Positions 19,806 to 31,090 of a DNA stretch of 64,000 nucleotides are shown piece after piece. A model generated the notes under the pieces. That model worked only from the letters and a program-made list of their open reading frames with translations, was not told the DNA's origin and ran no database searches. The stretch's first letter is position 1; each line of letters opens with the position of its first letter. Source of the DNA: Prorocentrum cordatum (taxonomy: Eukaryota; Sar; Dinophyceae; Prorocentrales; Prorocentraceae); NCBI GenBank assembly GCA_963575745.1, contig CAUYUJ010012514.1, forward strand, positions 121,501 through 185,500. Reading direction: 5' to 3'. The position numbers and the translations under genes were made by a program.

Positions 19806-20079
19806 CTCACAGGGGCTCTCAATAGAGGGGGAGAGATGTTGGAGGGCAAAGTCTACCTGGTTCCAGAAAACGAATATCTCGGGCCTATGTCAAATACCGT
19901 TCTCGCTTTCTGGCCACAGGCGTCAACAGACACGGTGGGTGTCGCTGCGTATATAAAGACAGTGTGATAGGGGCACGTCTGTAGACATCGCGGTTGTTGC
20001 GCTCGGCGCAGTACAAGGTCGGAGAAAGGGTAGATCCGTCTAGGGTGTGTTCTTGTGTCCCACATGGTACTCCAAGATA

Positions 20080-20215
20080 GATGCATCGATCCCCCAGTCG
20101 CCCATTGATCGCCGATAGGGGCCCGATAGCCCGCCCCGCCCAGGAACGGTCGGATTCGCTATCGGGGGCGCGTCGCCGATCTACCGGCGATGAATCCCCG
20201 ATTGCAGGTCGATGT
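20080..20215. repeat. Dispersed repeat F14, copy 2
   Basis: Corresponds to 668-805: GCATCGATCCCCCAGTCGCC at the left, CCCGCCCAGGAACGGTCGGA in the middle and GCCGATCTACCGGCGATG at the right. Non-coding. Confidence 0.5.
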
Positions 20216-21548
20216 TTCCCCCCTAAGCCGGTCCTCCCCTAATGTCGCCCGTCGTCTTGTTGGTTGCGGCACAGCACCACATCACATCGTCACGGTACCG
20301 CAGATCGCTGGGTGTTGTGTTGTCATGGTTTCTTCTTGTGGGTCATCAGTTCTCGGTCGATTGTACATATGGTCGCCGTGGATGCATTGCGTTGCGGCTG
20401 TGGCTGGATCCAATTCGGCGTTGATCGACTCGCAAGTCAGCCTGGCAAAGTTGTGAATCGATCTCGAAGGGATTCTGGATCGGCTTCCGATCCTGATAGG
20501 GTCGGGTCGTGGCGTCGCGGTGTGACCGTGCCGTGGTGTCGTTGTGTCGTGGGTGTCGTTGTGTCGCGGTGTCATGATGTTGTGTTGTTTGGCGTCGCCG
20601 CGTCGTTCCACTGTCGTGGTGTCTTAAGCAAAAGGGAGCGAATCGTCGGCCAGTTGCGTACTCACTGCGCCTTGTCAAGACGCCATGGAGGTGCTGATCC
20701 ATTCTGAATTCATCGAAGGTCAATCGAGAGCAAGTGTTGGCCAGCGTGGGCCCAAAGCGTAGCCAAGACTCGGCCTGTCATGGGTAATGGGTTTGTTATG
20801 TGATCTGACGTTTGACGGTACGCATCGATTTGAGGGTCACACTTGTGCGCTCCCCGTGCTGTCGATTCCATCGGGCAACCTGGAACCACAGATAGCCCCT
20901 TCAAACAAACACGTATCACTCCCCGAAGTTCAATGAAACCCCGAATCTCTTCTCCCCGTTTCAAACCTCTTCAGTCCATTCGGTTTTGGACAGTTCGGAG
21001 GGTCTGCGATACCCGCCTAAAGCCGCAAGACATTTGAATTGCGAAGGGCACAGCCAGGACGGAGGACGGAATGGTTGCCGCAACTTGGAATTGTGAGAGG
21101 GTTGGTGGGAGCCATGGCACGTCCCAGTCACAGGCCAATCAGGTCATCAGCGCCGCCAACTTGATTGCCACGGCGAGAAGGGGCCCCCAGGGGGCATGGG
21201 TCCCACGCACACCGGGGTTTTCCCCGAGCCGTTGTGTGATCGGGGCCCTAGGCCCGTGGAGGCCACTGGGGTCCGAATAACGTGGACATTCATGCCAGGA
21301 CTCGGGGGCGTCCAAGCGGTGGGCGAGGGCCAGGGACGATTAGACGTAGGAGTTGCCTTTCGCCTGAGTGACCATGGATGCGGGCCTCACGGGGTCCCCC
21401 GATCGCCGAGCGCGAAGCGGCAGCAGTGGCGTGCGCGCCCTGGCCTGACCACCCCGCGTCCCCCGTCAAGCCACGCACCGAAGGTCGTTCCTGCCCAGGG
21501 CCAGCTCCGACAGTGGGTGGTCTTCGTGTGAAGGCGAAGCCTCAGACT
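20216..21548. other. Non-genic stretch
   Basis: Less GC-rich than its neighbours. A GTGTCGTGGTGTCGCGG-type short repeat lies at about 20515-20625. No domain, splice-site pair or RNA gene was recognised. Confidence 0.45.
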
Positions 21549-21720
21549 TCGGGGGTGGACAGAACCCCCAACAGTGACACGTCGATTAGTGAATTGTCCG
21601 TTTTCGGTTCTCGAGAGGGCGCCGCGGCCGTTATTTTTCAGGCTTGCGCCCGCCAGGTTTGGGCCTCAGGTCGTTTTCACTAAACCACGTTTTGCTAAAG
21701 GGGGGTCTGGCCATCCCCGA
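21549..21720. mobile_element. F6 inverted-repeat element, copy 2
   Basis: A 172-bp element with ends TCGGGGGTGGACAGA and TCTGGCCATCCCCGA, flanked on both sides by AGACT (21544-21548 and 21721-21725), a 5-bp target-site duplication. Highly similar to 58942-59113, which has the same length. Non-coding. Confidence 0.88.
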
Positions 21721-21937
21721 AGACTGCTCAGTGTAGTCAGTCTGCTCTGCGTCTCACCGTCCTCGAGACCCGCTGGCCGTCCCCGACGCGAGAACGAGGG
21801 GCCGCCCTGACCCCCCCCGCGTTCTCCTGCCTGTGCGCTCCCCGGCCCTCCCTCGCCCGCGCGCACGTGTCTCGACCCTCCCTCGGACGCGCGCGCGTGT
21901 CTGGCCCCCCTCCTCGGCGAAAGGACGGGGAGGCCTT

Positions 21938-22062
21938 GGCATCGCCTGGACGTGTGCATTTTTTTCTCGGCGAGGACCATCGAGGAGCATCCTTGACCAT
22001 TTGGCGAAAAAGCCACGCACGAAAACGAAACAAACACAGGGAATGGACGTCCGAGCGATGGC
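21938..22062. mobile_element. F9 inverted-repeat element, copy 1
   Basis: Ends GGCATCGCCTGGACGTGTGC and ATGGACGTCCGAGCGATGGC are inverted; the interior shares TTTTTCTCGGCGAGGACCAT with 33278-33402 and 33529-33652. On either side lies a direct repeat TCTGGCCCCCCTCCTCGGCG (21900-21919 and 22069-22088), so the flank seems duplicated too. Confidence 0.8.
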
Positions 22063-23009
22063 CAGTATCTGGCCCCCCTCCTCGGCGCACGGGCGGGGAG
22101 GCGGGGAGGAGGTGCGCGTCGGGTCCCGCCTTCTCGCCGCGGGGTGTTCCCCGGCAGCCGCGCCCGGTGGAGGGCTGTCCCCGGGGGGTGCCCGCATCGC
22201 CCCGCACCCCACCAGTCGACCCGCATGGCACGGACGGGCAGCCTTCCCAAGGGTACCCTTGCACCTTGCATCCTTGCCTCCTCGGTCCATGCTTCGCCAC
22301 TTCCGTTGGCCGCGCCCCGCTCGAAAGGTTTCGAAATGGGCGTCCAAGGCCCTTCCTGGTTGCGCATCCTTCTGATGCGGGCCGACTGTGCTCCCACCTC
22401 GAGACTCGCAGGCGGCGATCCTCCGAGGTCCCCCACAACATTAGCAACGATGGTCCGTCTTGAGAAAGAAGGGAGCTCGGGTCGACCCACTCTGGGGGGC
22501 TAGCGGCTAGCTGGACGTACCCTCATTGATGTTGGACGCCGCCCCCCCATGGTACACCCCCCAATCAGGCATAAATGGTTCGTCCAGTCGAACGACACAC
22601 AAGGTCCTGGATTGGGGTCGCTATCCTCCTTGTCAGAGATCCGATGTATGTGCATGTGTTGCTGCCTCTTTCTTCTCGGTGTATCACACTTGCGTTTTTC
22701 AATTTGACACATGAACACACGGGTATATACATACATGTGTATATCTGTGTACACGCCGGTCGTTGAAAGTAGGTATTTTGGATTTCCAGATCCCAATCTA
22801 CTTCAAGCGCCTTCCTACTTCAAGAATCGGCACACTGTTGCTGTGTTTTGTTATTCTCTGGGGGGCCTGGACCCAATCAATTTAATCCGCATTCCTACTT
22901 CATGCTTCTACCTACTTCTTCCGACAGACGTGTACATGTGTACATCTGTGTACATGTACATGGAATGGCCTTCGGCCCATCCCGCTACCGCTCCCGGCTC
23001 GTGGATGCA
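22063..23009. other. Non-genic stretch
   Basis: Apart from the repeated flank at its left end, it has unremarkable GC-rich sequence to 22500 and then a TG/AC-rich part (22620-22970, with CATGTGTATATCTGTGTACA and GTGTACATGTGTACATCTGT). No gene was recognised. Confidence 0.45.
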
Positions 23010-23520
23010 TCTTGGAGGGCTCTTGCGGACCTCTTGCAGCTTCTGGGGCTCTTTGGCGGCCTCCCGGGGGCCTCTGCGGAGGCCTCTGGGGAGGTGGGTC
23101 CGGGGAGCCCTTCGGGGCTTGCTGACGGGGCCTGCTGCTGGTCTCGGGGGTCATTTTGGGGAGGAGGGCTCGAAATGTCAGTTCATGTTCCCTCTCTTGG
23201 CTGGGGCCCTCTTGGGCCGTCTTGGGGACCTCTCCGGGGCCTACTGGGCCGTCTTGGAGCCAGCTTGGGGGCCGCCTTGGGGCGTCGGCAGCCCGAAGAG
23301 GTTAGGATGCTCAAAGTCGTAAAACACTAATGCGACCTGCATGCTTTCGGCCTTTTCGGCGGCCTCTTGGAGCCTTCTTGGTGCATGTTGGAGGCCTCTT
23401 GGGCCGCCTTGGGTCCATCGTGGTCAGTCTCTCCAGGCCCTAATGGGCCTTCTCGCCGCTCTCTGGGACCGCCTTGGGTGCCTCTCGGTCGTCGGGTCGT
23501 TCTTGGCGGGTTCACCGTCC
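23010..23520 (+). repeat. Degenerate GGCCTCTTGGGCCGTCTTGG repeat
   Basis: Irregular short repeats built on GGGCC, GGAGGCC, TCTTGG and GGCCTTC, of the type also at 25940-28770, 31700-32120, 36530-36740, 45200-45760 and 58030-58640. Frames stay open because stop-forming words are rare in the repeat. I do not consider it coding. Confidence 0.7.
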
Positions 23521-23711
23521 TGGAGCGCCACGTAGTTACTGGAAAATCATGGTCTGGGCCTTTTTAGAAGTTTTACAGCATGCCAAATTCGTAAATTGCA
23601 CGAGCCTTGGGGGACTCCTTTTCGTGCTGAAGGCACGGTGGCAAAAGTTGCCCGTTCGCACCTCTAAGTGCTCCAGAATTTCCAGACGAGAATTATCCAT
23701 AAACACCGCCT

Positions 23712-25069
23712 AGGGTCGGAGGTTGGGGGGTGAGATCGCAGTGGAACGGAGACCCCCAACCGGGACATCGTTTCGTTCGTGTCGTGCGTGCGGGCAAGGC
23801 GAAGATGCGTGGGCGCGCGAGAGGAATGAACCCGCCGCTGCTAGGGCGAAGTCAAGACAAATGATTCTCCCCCGCCCGCCCGCCCGTCCGTCGGTGGCTC
23901 GCGGTGTCCCGCGGTATCCCGTCGGCGTCCCGCGGTGTCCCGTGGCGTCCCGTGGTGTCCCGTGGTGTCCGCCGTTGCTAGTGCGAAGTCAAGACAAATA
24001 GTTCTCTCCCGCCCGCCCGCCCGTCCGGCGGTGGCTCGCGGTGTCCCGCGATGTCCCGTGGTGTCCGCCGCTGCTAGGGCGAAGTCAAGACAAATGATTC
24101 TCCCCCGCCCTCCCGCCCGTCTGGCGGTGGCTCGCGGTGTCCCGCGGTGTCCCGTCGTGTCCCGTGGTGTCCCGTGGCGTCCCGTGGTGTCCCTTGGTGT
24201 CCGCCGTTGCTAGTGCGAAGTCAAGACAAATAGTTCTCTCCCGCCCGCCCGCCCGTCCGGCGGTGGCTCGCGGTGTCCCGCGATGTCCCGTGGTGTCCGC
24301 CGCTGCTAGGGCGAAGTCAAGACAAATGATTCTCCCCCGCTCTCCCGCCCGTCCGGCGGTGGCTCGCGGTGTCCCGCGGTGTCCCGTGGTGTCCCGTGGT
24401 GTCCCGTTGAGTGAGATCGATACTGAGATCGATACTGAGATCGATACTGAGATTGATGTGGTGCCCCGAGGTGTCCTGTGGTGTCCCAAAAAATGAGATC
24501 GATAGTCAGATCGATACTGATATCGACAGGTGCCCCGTGGTGTCCCGTGGTGTCCTGTTGAGTGAGATCGATAGTGAGATCGACATTGAGATCGATATTG
24601 AGATCGATGTGGTGCCCCCAGGTGTCCCGTGGTGTCCCAAAAAGTGAGATCGACAGTGAGATCGATAGTGAGATCGACAGTGAGTTCGACAGGTGTCCCG
24701 TGGTGTCCCGTTGAGTGAGATCGATAGTGAGATCGATGTGGTGCCCCCAGGTGTCCCGTGGTGTCCCGTTGAGTGAGATCGATAGTGAGATCGACAGTGA
24801 GATCGATGTGGTGCCCCGTGGTGTCCCATGGTGCCCCGTGGAGTGAGATCGATAGTGAGATCGAGAGGTGTCCCGTGGTGTCCAGAGGTGGCCCGTGGTG
24901 TCCCGTGGTGTCCCGTTGAGTGAGATCGATAGTGAGATCGACAAGTGTCCCGTGGTGTCCCGTGGTGTCCCGCTGAGTGAGATCGATAGTGTGATCGATG
25001 GAGTCAGATGTTGGCTCTCCCCCTCCTCCCCCCCACACACAAACTCATTCACCCGAAGGGTGGTCGTAT
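23712..25069 (+). repeat. Composite repeat R-X, left (forward) copy
   Basis: The order is a unique-looking lead (GGTCGGAGG ... GTGGAACGGAGA ... CGGGACATCG ... GTGCGTGCGGGCAAGGCGAAG), then about five units of a GAAGTCAAGACAAAT / GGCTCGCGGTGTCCCG repeat to about 24405, then a 12-bp satellite GAGATCGATAGT mixed with GGTGTCCCGT to about 25000, then an end reading to GGGTGGTCGTATAG. The reverse-complement order is present at 29391-30882. No protein is inferred from its open frames. Confidence 0.85.
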
Positions 25070-25484
25070 AGTTGTCCATTTGGGGGGGGGCCTCGGCAGA
25101 TGGTGGCTGAGAAAATGATTATATTCGCACCCTGGGGCGGGGGGGGCAGATATGTCAGCATCCGCCGCCAGCCGAGGTATCGAAGATCGGCCCCTCCAGT
25201 CGGGATCGAAGATCCGCCCCTCCAGGGTGAGGGTCCCCGCCTGGCAAGAGTGGCGCACAGGGCAGTGGACACCTTTGGTCTCTGACAGGGTACCTGCTTG
25301 GGGCCCACCTGACGGATCTGTTCGATTCTTTTTTTGGCTCCAGCTCGATTCAAGGTCGAATCAAGGTCGAGCCAAGTCGACGCACGTTCGACGTAACATC
25401 GAGGCATGAGTGGAGCGGTTGGCTTCCGTGGAGGTCCGCAGAAAGCGCACCTGGCTCCTGTCGAGGAACACAAAGCTGCATAGC

Positions 25485-25644
25485 ACCACCCACCAAACCA
25501 CCCCAACCCAACCCGAAGGCCTCAAATTGACCTCCATTTCCAGTGGGGGGGGTCGGGGAACATCGAGAAAACACATACGGAACCCGTCCCCCCCCCCAAC
25601 CCGAAATTCGGGTCTTCGGGTTGGCTTGGGATGGTCTGGCAGGT
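25485..25644. mobile_element. F13 inverted-repeat element, copy 1
   Basis: The left ACCAAACCACCCCAACCCAA... and right TTGGCTTGGGATGGTCTGG are inverted; the interior TCCATTTCCAGTGGGGGG, GAAAACACATACGGAACCCG and CCCGAAATTCGGG matches 44000-44152. Non-coding, about 160 bp. Confidence 0.7.
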
Positions 25645-25671
25645 AGTCATCATAAACGTACACTTCCAGAG

Positions 25672-25799
25672 GTCCGCGAAATTTCTTGGATCTGCGCTGG
25701 ACCCCCTCCCTGGGGCGCAGAGCGCTCCAGGGGCGGCTCCGGAGGCGCCGCCAGGGGGGCCCAGCGCCGATCCAAGAAGTCCACGCGGAGCTTCGAAAG
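25672..25799. mobile_element. F7 inverted-repeat element, copy 2
   Basis: CTTCCAGAGGTCCGCG at the left and CGCGGAGCTTCGAAAG at the right are imperfect inverted ends, with inner arms TGGATCTGCGCTGGACCCC and CCCAGCGCCGATCCA and a GC-rich loop. It corresponds to 2684-2832. Confidence 0.65.
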
Positions 25800-26584
25800 C
25801 TTGTGTTCATGCAAGTGTCAGCGTCTGGTAATCTATGAGATAGTGCCAGTTCAGCGTCGATCAGCGTCCATTCTATAGGCTTACGCCACATCCGCCGACC
25901 CCTTTGTAAAGCACTGTGCGTCCAGGACTGCATTCCACGAGGCTTGTCCGATTCCTGTGAGGTTCTTGGGGGCGGTTGGGGGCTCTGTTCGGGCTCCCTG
26001 GGGACTTCTTTGGGTGTGTTGGGGGCTTTTTGAGGCAACCTGGGGGCGTGATGGGGCCGAAGGCTGGAAATGCAGGTTCGGGTTCTCCTTGTGGGCCCCC
26101 TTTTGGCGCCGTCTGTGGGCCTTCTGGGGCCGTCATCGGGGCTCCTTTGGCGGTCTTGGGACCGTTGTGGGCCGTCTCGGAGCTGTCCTAGGGGTCTTCG
26201 AGGCCTCTGAGGCCCTCTTGGAGGTCTCTTGGGCCGTCTTGGAGGCCGCTTAGGAGCCTCTTGGGCCGTCTGGGGCCATCTTGAGGCCATTTTGGGCCGT
26301 CTTGGGTGCATCTTGGTCCGTCTTGAAGGCATCTTGGGGCCATAGTCGACGTCTTGGAGGTCATCTTGGCCGTCTTGGAGGCCATCTTGGGTCATCTTGG
26401 AGCCATGTGCAGGCCATCTTACGCCATCTTGGGTGCATCTGGAGGCCTTTTGGGGGGCCTCTTCGGCCGTCCTGGGGCCATCTTGGAGGCCTCGTGGGCG
26501 ATCTTGGGGCGACCTTGGGGGCCTCTTAGGCCGTCTTAAGCCGTCGGGATGCCATTAAAGAAAAAACGCCAGAATCCTTCAAAC

Positions 26585-27783
26585 CCCACCCCACCCCACC
26601 ACTAAGCCGTGCATCCGGTAGGACGCGTGGGCGGAAGAGCGCGCAATTGGCGACTCTTCAGAAGAACTGCAACCGAGAGCGAGAACGCTGAGCGCCCCAC
26701 GACTGTGAAGCAGGCAGCGGAGCGCAACGCGACTGTGAAGCAGAAAATGGAACACCATACTGCTCCGAGGTACACGTAGAGGGAAAAAGGGAAAAAACAA
26801 GGCGAGGGGAGGAAGACAAGGACGGGGGAGGTGGGGCCTCAGATGTGCTGCGTCATCTCGTACACTTGGGAAGCCCACTACTGTCTGGGCCGGCCGCGCC
26901 GCCGGTGTTCCACCCAGTTGCGTGGGGTACCGTCCAGATTACATAAACATTGACGTACCAAGGACGAAGGTGCACTGGAAGCGACACGGATGTATAGTTT
27001 GCGTTGTTTGTCAAGTAGAAGCTGAGATAGCGGTTTGGCGCCCGCTTTTTCCAATACGCTCGAATTACTTATTCGCGAGAAGAAAGAATGCGGAATGCCC
27101 AGGATTCGGCGGAGGCAGCGGCAGTGGAACGCGTCGAGCCTCGACTTGTCAGCCTTCAATAACCACAGGGAATCGAGCGAGTACAATAGCGTACTTACCA
27201 CCACACTGTCATACACTTTGAACTTTCGTTTCCATCCAACAGCGGTGTGCGACCAAATCTTAGCAAGCTTGTTGAATATGCCATATGCTTCCCCCAATCG
27301 GCGGTTGAGTTCGGTGGTGGCCTTACCGTCACAAGAAACCATCCCGCCCAAGTAAACGGCTTCCCGGACAGCTTTGATAGGACCACCATCAGGCCGAACA
27401 ACGACGACGTTGGTTGAGATCTGCATGTGTAATGTCTTGTCCCAGTTAAGCTCGAGTCCGTATTTACAGCCTTCTCCAACAATAGCGTTCAGCATGCTCT
27501 GGACGTTTGCCTTGCTCTGCGACAACAGTAGTGTGTCATCTGCATATAGAATGTCACGCGTCACCACATAGGCGGGTTCGGCTTCGAAGTTGATGGGCCC
27601 AAAAGCATCGTGCAACATAACGGTCTGTACTGCAATAAATAAGTATGGGGAAAGTGGGCATCCTTGTGCAATTCCTGCCATTTGCCGTCTTTCTTTGGAT
27701 TTCCCTGTGTGGTCCACAATCGTGAAGTAGCGCTCAGCGTAGATAGCTTCGACCATGGCGACGATGGCCACCATGGCCACGAT
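26585..27783 (-). mobile_element. LINE-B: 5'-truncated non-LTR insertion with 11-bp target duplication
   Basis: The insertion is bounded by ATCCTTCAAAC at 26574-26584 and again at 27784-27794. On the minus strand its 3' end carries a short GGGGT-type tail ((TGGGG)n, complement of CCCACCCCACCCC at 26585-26598), as in LINEs that end in simple repeats. The 5' end is truncated within the polymerase. Uninterrupted versions of the same host junction, with ATCCTTCAAC in place, exist at about 28528 in a neighbouring repeat unit and serve as a paralogous empty site. The size is about 1.2 kb. Confidence 0.8.
26839..27770 (-). pseudogene. Reverse transcriptase C-terminal fragment (LINE-B)
   Basis: Minus-strand frame: after the truncation point the palm reads VEAIYAERYFTIVD, then GIAQGCPLSPYLF (the conserved GxxQGxxLSP box), the catalytic ILYADDTLLL with YADD at 27546-27535, the thumb (GLELNWDKTLHM), VYLGGMVSCDG, and the LINE C-terminal region (LLYSLDSLWLL, RCLRRILGI, EHRRRGRPRQ). 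A TAG at 26880-26878 interrupts it, after which the frame continues WASQVYEMTQHI to a TGA at 26841-26839, so this is probably one nonsense change very near the natural end. The fingers and first catalytic Asp are missing, so it cannot be active. It belongs to a different clade from LINE-A, whose box is FMDD. Confidence 0.88.
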
Positions 27784-28770
27784 ATCCTTCAAACACCATT
27801 GGAAAATCATTGATTGTGATCTTTTCGGGCCCTCCTGGGGGACCTCTTGGAGGCCTCTTGGGCCGTCTTGGAGGCCTCTTGGGAGCCTCATAGGTCGTCT
27901 TGGGCCATCGTGAGGCCATTCTACGCCGTTTTTGGTGCATCTTTGGCAATATTGGAGGCATCTTGGGGCCATCTGAGCCGTCTTGGAGGCCATCTTCGCC
28001 GTCTTGGAGGCCTCTGGGAGCCCTCTTGGGGCCGTCTTGGGGGCCTCTTGGGCCGTCCTGGGGCCATCTTGGAGGCCTCGTGGGCGATCGAGCACTCTTG
28101 GGCACCTCTTTCTTGAGCCGTTGGAATGCAAAAAAAGAGCAAATGCCGAAATACTTCAAAAACCTTAGGACGATCAGTGATTTTGACCTCTTCGGGCCCT
28201 CCTGGAGGACCTCTTGGAGGCCTCTTGGGCCGTCTTGGAGGCCTCTTGGGAGCCTCATAGGCCGTCTTGGGCCATCGTGGGGCCATTCTACGCAGTTTTT
28301 GGTGCATCGTGGGCCGTCTTGGAGGCATCTTGGGGCCATCTGAGCCGTCTTGGAGGCCATCTTCGCCGTCTTGGAGGCCTCTTGGGGCCCTCTTGAAGCC
28401 GTCTTGGGGGCGTCGTGGGCCGTCCTGGGGCCATCTTGGAGGCCTCGTGGGTGATCTTGGAGCGATCTTGGGGGCCTCCTTGGGCCGTCTTGAGCCGTCG
28501 GAATGCCAAAAAAGAGCACACCCCAAAATCCTTCAACAACCATGGGAGAATCCATGATTTTAGCTTTTTGGGGCCCTTCTGGAGGACCTCTCTTGGAGGC
28601 CTCTTGGGCCGTCGTGGGGCGTTTTGGAGGCATCTTGGGCCGTCTGGATGCCATCTTGGGCGCCTTGGAACGATCATTCGACGATTCGGGGCCCTTTCGG
28701 ATCGTCTTAGGGCCCACGTTGGGCCATCTTGGACTGTTTTGGGGCCCTCTATGCTCCCATGACGAGTTCG

Positions 28771-29390
28771 GGCCGAGCCCGGGGGGCGGGGTCAAATTGC
28801 CGGTTTGGGGTCCCCAAGGGGGGGTTAGAGGGGGGAAAGAATCTCACACTCCTAGAGACCCACAAGGGGTCGGCGGATTTAGCGTCGATTAGCGTCGATT
28901 CAGCGTCGAGCATCGTCGATGAGCGTCGATGGGCGTCGATTCGCAAGAGCCAACAAGATGGTATGGGAGGCCCTCCTGTGAGTTGCCGCAGAGGCTTGTT
29001 CCCCGACCCTGGCAGCCCCCGAGACACAGGGCGAGGGCCTCCGTCGAGACCTGCTCCCCGCGGCTCCCCTGGGGCCTGAGGGGCCATGGCCCCGGAGCAC
29101 AGGAGCTGTACAGCGGCGTGCAGACGAAGTCCTTCGAGTTCAAGCGCCCGGCCGCGTCCTTCTGTTCTGCGACTCGCTGAGCCCTTTGCCTTCTGCCCTC
29201 CAATTCGACCTTCCATGCTGTCCGACCTCCGCAGAAGGTGCGGAACAACTCATCGAAACTTATGAGAAGTTTACGTAATTCAAGGAAGCCCACGCACATC
29301 ACATTGAAAAAGAAGCGGGATGTTAGGGCGGAAGTTCCGGAAAAATGAGGGGGAGGTTATGCGGGCAAGATTTCATTTTTATATCCATAC
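28771..29390. other. Non-genic stretch with AGCGTCGATT repeats
   Basis: A short decamer-like repeat (AGCGTCGATT, AGCGTCGAG, GGCGTCGATT) runs at about 28880-28945; a similar tract is at 58865-58920. The remainder shows no gene. Confidence 0.5.
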
Positions 29391-29828
29391 CTATACGACC
29401 ACCCTGCGGGTGATAAGGAGGTCAGGGGGGAGGGGGAACCAACGTCTCACTCAATCGATCTCGCCATCGATCTCACAATCGGTCTCACATTCGATCTCAC
29501 TATCGATATCACTATCGATCTCGCTATCGATCTCTCTATCGATCTCACAATCGATCTCACATTCGGTCTCACATTCGGTCTCACTGTCGTCACAGTCGAT
29601 CTCACAATCGATCTCAAGACGACGACGACGAGCAACATCGTCATCATCAACATCATCATCATCATTATCATCATCGGGACACCATCATCATCACCATCAT
29701 CAATCATCATCATCATCATCATCATCACCATCATAGTCATCATCATCGGGACACCATCATCATCATCAACATCATCATCATCAGCACCATCATCATCGGG
29801 ACACCATCACATCACCATCATCATCATG

Positions 29829-29862
<34 letters not shown>

Positions 29863-29945
29863 CTATCATCATCATCATCATCATCATCCTTATCATCATC
29901 ATCATCTCATCATCATCCTCAACATCGTCATCATCATCATAATAC

Positions 29946-29983
<38 letters not shown>

Positions 29984-30087
29984 GGGACACCATCATCGTC
30001 ATCATCATCATCGTCAACATAATAATCATCATCATCATCACCATCGGGACACCATCATCATCATCATCGGCATCATCATCATCAACG

Positions 30088-30128
<41 letters not shown>

Positions 30129-30451
30129 GGGACACCATCATCATCATCATCAACATCATCATCAACATCATCATCATCATCAGCATCATCGTCATCGGGA
30201 CACCATCATCATCAACATCATCAACGTCGTCATCATCATCACCACCATCATCATTACCATCATCACCATCATCATCTCACAATCGATCTGACTATCGATC
30301 TCACAATCGATCTCACTATCGATCTCACAACCGATCTCACATTCGGTCTCACGATCGATATCACAATCGATCTCACAATCGACGTCGTCATCATCATCAT
30401 CATCATCATCATCATGAACAACATCAACATCATCATCATCGCCATCATCAA

Positions 30452-30483
<32 letters not shown>

Positions 30484-30882
30484 CCATCATCATCATCATT
30501 ACCATCATCATCATCGTAATGATCATCATAATCATCATCAACATCATCATCGGGACACCGACGGGACACCGACGGGACACCGGCGGGACACCGGCGGGAC
30601 ACCGCGGGCCCCCGGCCGCCCGGAAGGGAGTCATTTGGTCCGGCCGCGCCTCAGCCACACGGGACACCAGCGGGACACCGGCGGGACACCGCGGGCCCCC
30701 GGCCGCCCGGAAGGGAGACATTTGGTCCGGCCGCGCCTCAGCCGCAGGAGACTTTCTCTCGCCCGCCCACGCAGCTTCGCCTCGCCCGCACGCACGGCAC
30801 GCACGAACACGAAACCGAAATCGATGTCCCGGTAGGCGGGCTCTCCGTTCCACTTCGATCTCACCACCTCACCTCCGATCCA
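29391..30882 (-). repeat. Composite repeat R-X, right (reverse) copy
   Basis: Reading the minus strand gives the same order as 23712-25069: the lead with GTGGAACGGAGA and GTGCGTGCGGGCGAGGCGAAG, a GTGTCCCG repeat part (30548-30720), the 12-mer GAGATCGATAGT (30280-30390 and 29450-29620), and the end GGGTGGTCGTATAG. Here the satellite is interrupted by about 0.9 kb of (ATC)n microsatellite (29630-30275 and 30390-30550) with GGGACACC interspersed. Open frames (poly-Ile, poly-Asp) are artefacts. Confidence 0.85.
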
Positions 30883-30939
30883 GTGCGTCTTGCCCATGGA
30901 TTGCAATCGAGCCCCGAGGGGCCAGTTTCCATCCACATC

Positions 30940-31090
30940 CAGTGCGCCTCCGCCGCATCGCCGATGCATCGGCGATGCGGCTTGATGTGGAGTTAGATTT
31001 TCTCCGCGCCGATGCACTGCCGACGTCGCCGATGCATCGTCGACGCATCGCCGATGCATCGGCGATTCGGCGCGATCCTCCGACCCCGTC
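30940..31090. repeat. GCATCGGCGATGC palindromic block, second copy
   Basis: GCCGCATCGCCGATGCATCG ... GATGCATCGGCGATTCGGCG, bordered at right by CGATCCTCCGACCCCGTC; compare 19632-19805. The central part TAGATTTTCTCCGCGCCGATG is not shared in detail. Confidence 0.65.

Larger units (their letters stand above)
25940..28770 (+). repeat. GGCCATCTTGG repeat locus with ~370-bp higher-order units, split by LINE-B
   Basis: The left part (25940-26584) and right part (27784-28770) are the same degenerate repeat. In the right part, larger units start GGGCCCTCCTGG-GGACCTCTTGG at about 27828, 28196 and 28568 (period about 370-380). They end with a less repetitive junction (GAGCCGTCGGAATGC, AAAAAAGAGCA, ATCCTTCAA) at about 28115-28187 and 28491-28560. 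The corresponding junction at 26530-26584 is interrupted by LINE-B. Long minus-strand frames rich in Pro-Arg-Lys here are composition artefacts. Confidence 0.8.

Noticed and set aside
24085-25079. 300-residue minus-strand ORFs rich in Asp-Thr-Thr-Gly-His
   Set aside because: They translate the GAGATCGATAGT and GTGTCCCGTG tandem repeats; both neighbouring frames are open too.
26878-28795. RT ORF extended at its N-terminus by 120 or more Pro/Arg-rich residues
   Set aside because: The extension is translated GGCC repeat DNA outside the target duplication at 27784-27794, so it is not part of the element.
29447-30602. Poly-Ile, poly-Met and poly-Asp frames
   Set aside because: (ATC)n microsatellite artefacts.
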